Shown: one piece after another, positions 1-5,302 of the stretch
Position numbering within the stretch: position 1 is the first letter of the stretch
Layout: the number at the start of each line of letters is the position of its first letter
Assembly: GCA_001940655.1 (NCBI GenBank)
Contig: MBAA01000110.1
Location: 653-9,514, forward strand
Reading direction: 5' to 3'
Length of the DNA: 8,862 bases
DNA from: Promethearchaeota archaeon CR_4
GTDB lineage: Archaea > Asgardarchaeota > Lokiarchaeia > Sigyniarchaeales > CR-4
Notes under the pieces: model-generated
The model's input: the letters and a program-made list of their open reading frames with translations, nothing else
Database searches by the model: none
What the model was told of the DNA's origin: nothing
Position numbers and translations under genes: made by a program

Positions 1-1
1 A

Positions 2-745
2 GTTGCTTCGATGGGGGTAGAAGGGACAATCTCGGCGGTTGACGGGCGCATCAAACAGCTCGACACCACACTCCCTCAATTCCAGGAGAAGGTCAAAAAT
101 ATTAAAAGTCGATTTCAAGACTTCCTCCAGAAAATGGAGGAGGTTGACCAGCAAGCAAAGGAAAAGGTGGAGAGTACTGAAAATGAGCTGGTGCAACGCC
201 TGCGTGAGAAAAATACCTCGATGGAAGGGATAGCGGCAGAAAAGAAGGACGTGCTCGACCAGATCGAGAAAATGAAATCGGCGATTGACCAAAAATTCCA
301 ACAGATTCAGGAAATTATAAACGGGAAAGTGACGGGATGCAAACGCCAGCTGCAGGAAATTGCTCACTGGGCGTGCCCGGACGAAGGGTTAAAAATTAAT
401 ATGCCGATCGTGCGGGTGTTTATGCCAGTTTTCGTGGGATTGTTTGAAACCGCGGATATGGAGGAAAGATTGAAGGTAATTCTCCCCCGGAAAATCGCCA
501 AAGAAACCGCGGAAACGCCATATGCGCCCGTTCACCCAGCTTTTGAGAAATTTGAAGGAACTTTGGAATCAATATTAACCAACGACATCAAAAAGCGGTC
601 GAATTTTGAATTTGCTTGCGAAACCAAAAATATCTTGGCTGACGAGAAATATAAGATACAGATCAATAAAGCGGCCCAAGAGTTTGGGAAGAAAAATTTC
701 TCGGAAGTACAGCAAAGTTTGATTAAAGATTTCACAGGAAAATGA
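2..745 (+). CDS. Coiled-coil protein of unknown function, probably 5'-truncated by the window edge
   Basis: I do not recognise a family. The frame is open to the left edge; the first ATG is at base 11, but only three codons precede it and the protein enters a helical pattern at once, so the true start may lie outside the window. Counting from that ATG (244 residues), residues about 10-118 are rich in Glu, Lys and Gln with heptad-like hydrophobic spacing, a typical long coiled coil. A different, more globular part follows: a short Trp-Ala-Cys-Pro segment (120-123), a hydrophobic patch around 131-146 that looks too short and mixed for a membrane helix, and a charged helical C-terminus. No signal peptide is seen in the visible part. 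The gene ends 45 bases before the stop of the convergent membrane protein gene, with a T-rich stretch between. A structural or scaffold role is possible but not shown. Confidence 0.75.
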   Translation, partial: VASMGVEGTISAVDGRIKQLDTTLPQFQEKVKNIKSRFQDFLQKMEEVDQQAKEKVESTENELVQRLREKNTSMEGIAAEKKDVLDQIEKMKSAIDQKFQQIQEIINGKVTGCKRQLQEIAHWACPDEGLKINMPIVRVFMPVFVGLFETADMEERLKVILPRKIAKETAETPYAPVHPAFEKFEGTLESILTNDIKKRSNFEFACETKNILADEKYKIQINKAAQEFGKKNFSEVQQSLIKDFTGK

Positions 746-782
746 GAATGTCGAACAAAATTACATCCTGAAAAATGTCATT

Positions 783-796
783 ACTCCTTTTTATTT
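783..796 (+). terminator. T-rich tract, possible terminator of the coiled-coil gene
   Basis: A pyrimidine-rich run with five consecutive T lies about 40 bases after the stop codon at 743-745. Archaeal termination often needs only a T-tract. It overlaps the end of the convergent gene, so the call is weak. Confidence 0.25.
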
Positions 797-1549
797 CAAG
801 TGCTCATATTGATTAGCAATGACCAAGATGAGTAATGAAATGAGGATAAAACTGGGGGGGAGGAGCATAATGCCTAGATGTTCTGAATTCGCGACAAACG
901 GCATTGGTTCAATGAGACGACCAACGAAATATAGCAAAAATCCGAGACCATTCAACATGGACGAACACCGGATGACACCCGCACTCCGATAACCCAAGTT
1001 GAAGAAAAGCACGGGAAACAGGATGGTCGTCACAGGTAAGATGATTCCGTTCAACCAAAACCGCCCTTCGGGATAGGAGTAATTAAACACGTTCTGGAGG
1101 AATTGATTTTCGACCGTGCTGGGACATCCTTCACAAACGAGGGATTCTGGAAGCACGAAAATTAACACCGCCATCAGCACGTAAAAGAGGGGGAGACCAA
1201 TCTTTACAATCCGAACCCACTTTTGAGTCCCCGTGAACATTAGAATGACAAGAATTTCTACCATGCACAGGATTGCCAGCCAACCAAAAAATGATGCAAT
1301 GCGCCAAACTAGAGCCCTTGTGGCAAATTCAAGTGGGGAAATGAAAAAATCGTGGATGATGAAACCTGCCCCAGAGAGCGCGAGCATGAGAAAAAATATG
1401 GAAAATAGTAACCAATATCGCCGCCGGGTTTTCCGGAATCGAATGATGAGGAAATAGGCGAATAAGAGGAAATAGTATCCAATAGCAATAAAATAAAAAC
1501 CCATCGTAATAGACGCACGATAGCCAATCAGCGGGACTTCTTGAAACAT
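791..1549 (-). CDS. Seven-transmembrane-helix protein, orphan, sensor- or receptor-like topology
   Basis: The 252-residue protein is almost entirely membrane. I place helices at about 16-37, 45-66, 83-106, 114-133, 165-186, 194-213 (the weakest) and 225-246. A strongly basic loop (RFRKTRRR, 37-44) after helix 1 and basic residues after helix 3 put these loops in the cytoplasm, giving N-outside, C-inside topology, as in 7TM receptors and in the 7TM input modules of some histidine kinases. The longest outside loop (134-164) carries a Cys-Glu-Gly-Cys pair and an Asn-Tyr-Ser glycosylation sequon. The protein ends five residues or so after helix 7, so there is no kinase or cyclase domain. Helix 7 has no lysine, which argues against a retinal protein. 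The ATG at 1547-1549 is preceded by a plausible TATA-like element. It is divergent from the ATP-grasp gene. Function is unknown. Confidence 0.8.
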   Translation of the reverse strand: MFQEVPLIGYRASITMGFYFIAIGYYFLLFAYFLIIRFRKTRRRYWLLFSIFFLMLALSGAGFIIHDFFISPLEFATRALVWRIASFFGWLAILCMVEILVILMFTGTQKWVRIVKIGLPLFYVLMAVLIFVLPESLVCEGCPSTVENQFLQNVFNYSYPEGRFWLNGIILPVTTILFPVLFFNLGYRSAGVIRCSSMLNGLGFLLYFVGRLIEPMPFVANSEHLGIMLLPPSFILISLLILVIANQYEHLK

Positions 1550-1584
1550 GGGACCATTGCCCCCGAGGATTTGTCTTTTTTACA

Positions 1585-1592
1585 CATATTTT
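1585..1592 (-). promoter_or_regulatory. Possible TATA-like element for the 7TM gene
   Basis: On the minus strand an AT-rich box (AAAATATG) ends about 36 bases before the ATG at 1549, a usual distance for an archaeal promoter with a very short leader. No Shine-Dalgarno sequence is visible before that ATG. Confidence 0.3.
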
Positions 1593-1603
1593 GCCTGATT
1601 GCC

Positions 1604-1610
1604 TTATTAA
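1604..1610 (+). promoter_or_regulatory. Possible TATA-like element for the ATP-grasp gene
   Basis: TTATTAA lies 32 bases before the ATG at 1643, inside the 93-base divergent intergenic region. The spacing fits a short-leader transcript and supports the ATG at 1643 over the TTG at 1541. Confidence 0.35.
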
Positions 1611-1642
1611 GATTTTTTACCACTCTCGAATTAAAAAATTCC

Positions 1643-2932
1643 ATGGCCGACAGAATTTTATTGTGGGAATATCTGTCCGGCGGGGGTATGGCACGGGATC
1701 CCCTCCCTGCCTCCCTCTTGTGCGAAGGGATCGCGATGCTCCGTGCCATTGCTCGCGATTTCGTGGGCGCTGGGTTTCAATTGACAATCATATTGGATCG
1801 TCGGTTACTTTCCTTGCGATATTGTTTGCCCCCGTCAACCGTGATCCCGATTACCCCAGACAACGATTTACGCGATGTTTTAGTACAACAGGCAATAGAA
1901 GTGGGGGCTTTTCTCATCATCGCCCCTGAATTTGACAATTTGCTGTTCTCCTACACTCAAATGCTAGAGAAGGCGGCCAAAAATTGGGGATGTCCCAGCC
2001 AATTCATTAAAATTTTTGGAAACAAGTGGGAAACCTGGAAATTCTGCAAATCCAAAGGAATTCCCACTGCCCAGACCCGAGAATTGTCGCCGGACAACGC
2101 GGAACGTGAAATATTCGAAATGTTCCAAGAACAAACCGACAAAGTTGTAATTAAACCTGCTTTAGGAACGGGCGCGGAAAAAACCTTCACTTGCTCTCTC
2201 GCGGACATGCAAAATTCCCGATACTCGTCTGCAGTTTTAAATTATGTCCGATGTGGGGGTTTCATCGCCCAAGAATTCATACCAGGCATCCCTTGTAGCG
2301 CCAATCTCATCGTGGCGCATGGAAAGAGTCATCCCGTGTGCGTAAATGACCAGCTCGTTGCTCTATCTTTCAGTCCAAATAATACCTCGCAATATATTGG
2401 TGGGATTTCCCCATCTCAGTCGTTGCTAAAAGGTCATACCCCTGAAAGCATTGAAAGTAGTCTCCGCCATTTGGTAGCTTCCCTCCCTTGCTCAGAACCA
2501 TGCATTTATGGGTTGGACTTCATTTGCAATGGGGAGGGTGCATTTTATTTCATCGAGGTAAATTCCCGCCTCACCACTTCCTATGTCGCCCTGGCCCAAA
2601 TTCTCGCCCAAAACCCCGTTTCAGTTCTGATGCGAGGAAACCCACCCCCGCTTGGGGACATTCTTCGAAAATCATGCCAAATTCATTTTTATCGGAAATT
2701 GACATTAATCTCCAAGAATCCTGCTTTCCTTCCTGATGGCAACCCCCCCCTCCTTTTGAAGTTGAAAGGAATGCCTCAGGATCATTTTGCCTGTCCCCCG
2801 CTCCAAGATTCTCTTGGAAATGTGGCGTGCATTGTGTCCATTGCGGGATCAACGTGTGGGATCATCACCCGAGAGTTTAAAACCGTCCAACAGCAATTCT
2901 CGGAGCAATTTACGAAGAGACCTTCCCCTTAA
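1643..2932 (+). CDS. ATP-grasp ligase, COG1821/MfnD-like (tyramine-glutamate ligase family)
   Basis: An ATP-grasp carboxylate-amine ligase of 429 residues. The N-terminus (LWEYLSGGG, 7-15, then a Pro-Ser-Leu-Leu...Glu-Gly segment) matches my memory of COG1821, whose characterised archaeal member MfnD joins tyramine to glutamate in methanofuran synthesis. Visible ATP-grasp features, numbered from the ATG: KPALGTG (171-177, ATP-binding lysine and glycine-rich loop), QEFIPG (210-215, hinge strand), GLD (290-292) and EVNSR (305-309, metal-binding Glu and Asn). The frame opens at a TTG at 1541, but that would overlap the divergent gene and add 34 residues ahead of the family's usual start, so I chose the ATG at 1643. 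The protein is longer than the roughly 290-residue methanogen MfnD; the extra part is a C-terminal region of about 100 residues. A run of eight C at 2743-2750 precedes that extension, so a sequencing frameshift there is possible. Substrate is inferred, not shown. Confidence 0.8.
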   Translation: MADRILLWEYLSGGGMARDPLPASLLCEGIAMLRAIARDFVGAGFQLTIILDRRLLSLRYCLPPSTVIPITPDNDLRDVLVQQAIEVGAFLIIAPEFDNLLFSYTQMLEKAAKNWGCPSQFIKIFGNKWETWKFCKSKGIPTAQTRELSPDNAEREIFEMFQEQTDKVVIKPALGTGAEKTFTCSLADMQNSRYSSAVLNYVRCGGFIAQEFIPGIPCSANLIVAHGKSHPVCVNDQLVALSFSPNNTSQYIGGISPSQSLLKGHTPESIESSLRHLVASLPCSEPCIYGLDFICNGEGAFYFIEVNSRLTTSYVALAQILAQNPVSVLMRGNPPPLGDILRKSCQIHFYRKLTLISKNPAFLPDGNPPLLLKLKGMPQDHFACPPLQDSLGNVACIVSIAGSTCGIITREFKTVQQQFSEQFTKRPSP

Positions 2933-2949
2933 CTATTATGGTAGATCAC

Positions 2950-2963
2950 TTTTTTAATATAAA
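2950..2963 (+). promoter_or_regulatory. T-tract and TATA-like box ahead of the GTPase gene
   Basis: A run of six T (2950-2955, possible terminator of the ATP-grasp gene) merges into a TAATATAAA box at 2955-2963. The box centre is about 30 bases before the TTG at 2989, so transcription would begin at or next to the start codon (leaderless). Confidence 0.5.
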
Positions 2964-2988
2964 CACCGAGATATTATGTAAGTAAGTT

Positions 2989-3537
2989 TTGGAGGTCTTC
3001 GTCATTTCGGACGCCGTTGACACAAATAGGTGGAAATTCAAGCTGACCCTTTTTGGCGCTGGTGCGGTCGGCAAAACATCGCTGATAATCCGGTTTATCC
3101 GCTCGAGTTTCAATGACTCCCTGAAAAAAACCATCGGTACGAACTTTCTCATCAAGGACGTGGAAGTAGACAAGAATTCTGTGCGACTCCTCATCTGGGA
3201 CATCGGCGGCCAGGCTGCTTTTAGCACGATGCGGCGGGTTTATTTCAAAGGGTCTAACGCTGCAATCGGCGTCTACGACGTGACCTCCCAAGAATCCCTG
3301 CTCAAGATCCCCGGTTGGGTTTCCTCGATCAAGAAAGCCGTGGGTAATATCCCCATGATTTTAATCGGGAATAAGATAGACCTCGAGCGAAAAGTCTCCC
3401 GGGAAGAAGCGGAAGAATTAGCTCAGCGCATGGGCAGTGATTACATCGAGACCTCTGCGAAAACCGGCGATCACGTGGAAGACGCCTTCCTCATCATCGC
3501 CCGCAAATGCCTCGAGATGAGCAAGACAAAATCATAA
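2989..3537 (+). CDS. Ras-superfamily small GTPase (Rab/Ras-like body with Arf-like G3)
   Basis: A single-domain small GTPase of 182 residues, the usual Ras/Rab size. All five G motifs are visible: G1 GAGAVGKTS (23-31), G2 threonine in TIGTNF (T48), G3 WDIGGQ (70-75), G4 NKID (128-131) and G5 TSAK (155-158). It should bind and hydrolyse GTP as a molecular switch; the catalytic glutamine (Q75) is present. The G3 reads Asp-Ile-Gly-Gly-Gln, as in Arf/SR-beta types, instead of the Asp-Thr-Ala-Gly-Gln-Glu of Ras and Rab, and the following Glu is Ala. There is no C-terminal cysteine for prenylation and no membrane helix, so it looks cytosolic or partner-recruited. The frame has no ATG before G1. I took the TTG at 2989 because a TATA-like box sits about 30 bases upstream; an ATT at 3004, eight bases after GGAGG (2991-2995), is a remote alternative. 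Such GTPases are numerous in Asgard archaea. The partner is unknown. Confidence 0.9.
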   Translation: MEVFVISDAVDTNRWKFKLTLFGAGAVGKTSLIIRFIRSSFNDSLKKTIGTNFLIKDVEVDKNSVRLLIWDIGGQAAFSTMRRVYFKGSNAAIGVYDVTSQESLLKIPGWVSSIKKAVGNIPMILIGNKIDLERKVSREEAEELAQRMGSDYIETSAKTGDHVEDAFLIIARKCLEMSKTKS

Positions 3538-3545
3538 CAAACTAT

Positions 3546-3553
3546 GATATAAC
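3546..3553 (+). promoter_or_regulatory. TATA-like box ahead of ribK
   Basis: GATATAAC lies about 48 bases before the ATG at 3598, predicting a leader of roughly 20 bases. This suggests ribK has its own promoter despite the 60-base gap to the GTPase gene. No GGAG-type ribosome site is seen in the leader and I found no clear operator palindrome. Confidence 0.4.
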
Positions 3554-3597
3554 CCCAGTGTAAGAAAGTTTTAGTCAACCTCCCTTTTTTCCTACTT

Positions 3598-4263
3598 ATG
3601 GCGGATGAAAAAGAAACGGTGTTTCTTTACATTCTTGCGCGGCAAGGAGCACTGCACGCCCCCGTTGAGATCAAATCCCGCCAAATTGGGGAACAGCTCG
3701 GATTGAGCCAGCAGACCGCATCCAGGCGCCTCATTCGCCTCGAAAAAAATGGGTGGATTACCCGGCAAGTTTTGGGGAAGAGTCAAAAGATTGCATTGAC
3801 CTTCAAGGGACGCGATAAATTGCTCGAATTGTTCAAAGACTTGAAACATATTTTCGGCAGCTTTAACGGAGTTCAAATCGTCCGGGGCGAATTGGTGAGC
3901 GGTCTCGGCGAAGGGGCGTATTATATGGGCCAAATTGGATATGGGAGACAATTTAAGCAAAAAATCGGGTACGAGCCCTTCCCTGGCACATTCAACTTGA
4001 TGTTAGACGAGGCCAATAAGATGCTCATCGACCAGCTGTTCGCGTCCCGGGAAAATATCCGGATCGAGGGCTTCCAAAATGGGGGGCGAACCTTCGGCCC
4101 GGTGATTTGCATTAACGGAACCATTAACAAGGTGCCGTGTGCCATCCTCCGGATCGAACGCACGCACCACGAAAAGCGCGTCATCGAAATCATCGCCCCG
4201 GAAAATCTCCGCGAAAAATTTAACGCGTCCGACGGGACACCCTTTGAAATTGTAATCGAATGA
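3598..4263 (+). CDS. ribK: CTP-dependent riboflavin kinase with N-terminal helix-turn-helix domain (RbkR-type)
   Basis: Phosphorylates riboflavin to FMN using CTP (EC 2.7.1.161), the archaeal route. The 221-residue protein has two parts. Residues about 5-80 form a winged helix-turn-helix of MarR-like type, with the recognition region around 28-50 (a Gln-Gln-Thr-Ala-Ser-Arg-Arg segment). Residues about 90-221 are the RibK barrel, with the family signatures GLGEGAYYM (102-110), PGTFN (129-133, usually PGTLN), RTHH (188-191) and a C-terminal Ser-Asp-Gly-Thr (211-214). The Methanocaldococcus enzyme lacks the DNA-binding part; fused forms are known in other archaea as dual regulator-kinases (RbkR) controlling riboflavin genes. 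The ATG at 3598 begins the first helix directly, so the start is secure. It converges on the phosphotransferase gene with a 35-base gap. RibL, the next enzyme of the pathway, is encoded at the right end of the window. Confidence 0.93.
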   Translation: MADEKETVFLYILARQGALHAPVEIKSRQIGEQLGLSQQTASRRLIRLEKNGWITRQVLGKSQKIALTFKGRDKLLELFKDLKHIFGSFNGVQIVRGELVSGLGEGAYYMGQIGYGRQFKQKIGYEPFPGTFNLMLDEANKMLIDQLFASRENIRIEGFQNGGRTFGPVICINGTINKVPCAILRIERTHHEKRVIEIIAPENLREKFNASDGTPFEIVIE

Positions 4264-4298
4264 AGGCACTAAGGAAGGATATTCCGGAGTTTTGTCTT

Positions 4299-4958
4299 TC
4301 ATTCCACCTCTGCAAGGGGCGGTGGTGGAGTGATTGGTCCCGAAATCTTCAGCATTTTGCGGTACTGGGTGAGCCGATAGAAGGCGGTAATATTCGCCCC
4401 AATTGTCACGACCACAATCCCCCAGGGTAGTAATGCAAATAGGGAGAAGAAGAACAACGTGAACAGGCGTTCCGACCGGGCGAACAGTCCCTTGTCAAAA
4501 TCGCCTTTGACAATCAACTCCGCCCGCGCGCGCACGTAACTCACCAACATGGAGCCCATGATCATCCACGCAATCCACGACTCAATGCTAATGCCCCATG
4601 CCGGAAACGGAAACGTTTTGTTCCCCGTATACCCCGTGAAATAGAACAGGAAGCCAAGGCTGAGGATAATTTCCGACAGTCTATCGGCGAAAGAGTCGAA
4701 AAACTCGCCCATCTTGGATGCCTTGTGGAATTGGCGGGCAATGCTCCCGTCCACCCCATCCATAATGCCAATGAAAAAGACAAGGATGCCGAACAATAGT
4801 TCCCAGCGGGTCAAGTTCAAAACAATACTGCTCGCAATCGCGGTTCCGAGCATTATCCACGTGGCTCCGTTCGGGCTGAGGCCGAGTTTGCCCATACCCC
4901 GGGCGAGGACATTCACAAGGGGGCCGAAAATTCGCCGCACGCGCCATTTGGAGGGCAT
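4299..4958 (-). CDS. CDP-alcohol phosphotransferase, likely archaetidylinositol phosphate synthase
   Basis: Integral membrane enzyme that transfers a CDP-activated lipid to an alcohol, most likely CDP-archaeol to inositol phosphate. The complete family signature is present. Counting from the upstream GTG at 4964, D69, D72, G73, A76, R77, G86, D90 and D94 give D-x2-D-G-x2-A-R-x8-G-x3-D-x3-D; subtract two for the ATG. The YVRARAE segment (143-149) and the length near 220 match the archaeal inositol-phosphate group rather than bacterial PgsA. Several hydrophobic helices follow the signature, and the tail is proline-rich (PPPP). I chose the ATG at 4956-4958 because GGAG lies eight bases upstream (4967-4970 on the minus strand); the GTG at 4962-4964 would leave only two bases. 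A TTTTAAAA box at 4984-4991 is the likely promoter. Alternative: glycerol- or serine-phosphotransferase of the same family. Confidence 0.87.
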   Translation of the reverse strand: MPSKWRVRRIFGPLVNVLARGMGKLGLSPNGATWIMLGTAIASSIVLNLTRWELLFGILVFFIGIMDGVDGSIARQFHKASKMGEFFDSFADRLSEIILSLGFLFYFTGYTGNKTFPFPAWGISIESWIAWMIMGSMLVSYVRARAELIVKGDFDKGLFARSERLFTLFFFSLFALLPWGIVVVTIGANITAFYRLTQYRKMLKISGPITPPPPLAEVE

Positions 4959-4983
4959 CGTCACATCTCCGTGGTGTGGTGTG

Positions 4984-4991
4984 TTTTAAAA
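4984..4991 (-). promoter_or_regulatory. TATA-like box for the CDP-alcohol phosphotransferase gene
   Basis: TTTTAAAA, flanked by long T and A runs, ends 26 bases before the ATG at 4958. The spacing predicts a very short leader, which sits slightly at odds with use of the GGAG at 4967-4970 as a ribosome site. Confidence 0.4.
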
Positions 4992-5072
4992 AACCCTTTT
5001 TTTGGTGGAGTTTTTTTCAACCAATGGATTTTCTTTTTCGTGGGGATATACAAAGATTGCCAGTTTAAAATG

Positions 5073-5092
5073 AAAATAACTTATGTTATTTT
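5073..5092. terminator. Perfect AT-rich hairpin followed by T residues
   Basis: AAAATAAC and GTTATTTT form a perfect 8-bp stem around a TTAT loop, then more T on the plus strand. It lies between two minus-strand genes, so it could be a terminator, a small-RNA end or a protein-binding palindrome. Stem stability is low because it is nearly all A-T. Confidence 0.35.
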
Positions 5093-5271
5093 TTAATCTC
5101 CCGGAGTCATTTTCACATTTAAATTCACCACGGGCATCAGTCTGGTGCATTCCTGATTTGAAAATTAACTCTAAAAAACAACAAATACTCCTGCTAAAAA
5201 GGCAAGAGGAAGGGATTCTGAAGCATTTGGGTAGCATTATAATCAAGATCGACTTCCCCCTACCTCGCAGA

Positions 5272-5290
5272 CAAAAGGGAAAAAGAATTT
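5272..5290 (-). terminator. T-rich tract after the propeller gene
   Basis: Read on the minus strand, runs of T separated by short C or other interruptions begin about 12 bases after the stop codon, consistent with an archaeal T-tract terminator. Confidence 0.3.
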
Positions 5291-5302
5291 TTGCTTTCGG
5301 GA

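Larger units (their letters stand above)
4992..5302. other. Gene-poor, AT-rich intergenic stretch
   Basis: Between two minus-strand genes. It contains a perfect 8-bp hairpin at 5073-5092 and an AT-rich box (about 5064-5072). Open frames of 76 codons (+, 5083-5313) and 86 codons (-, 4986-5246) exist, but neither gives a recognisable protein; the plus frame runs into the convergent propeller gene. I see no tRNA, riboswitch or repeat array here. Confidence 0.5.

Noticed and set aside
791..1549. 7TM protein as a microbial rhodopsin or heliorhodopsin
   Set aside because: The last helix has no lysine for retinal attachment and no rhodopsin motif is seen.
1541..1642. N-terminal extension of the ATP-grasp protein from a TTG at 1541
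   Set aside because: It would overlap the divergent 7TM gene, adds 34 residues before the conserved family start, and ignores a good ATG at 1643.
4986..5246. 86-codon minus-strand frame as a gene
   Set aside because: The composition is irregular, no family is recognised, there is no good ribosome site, and it covers the promoter of the phosphotransferase gene.
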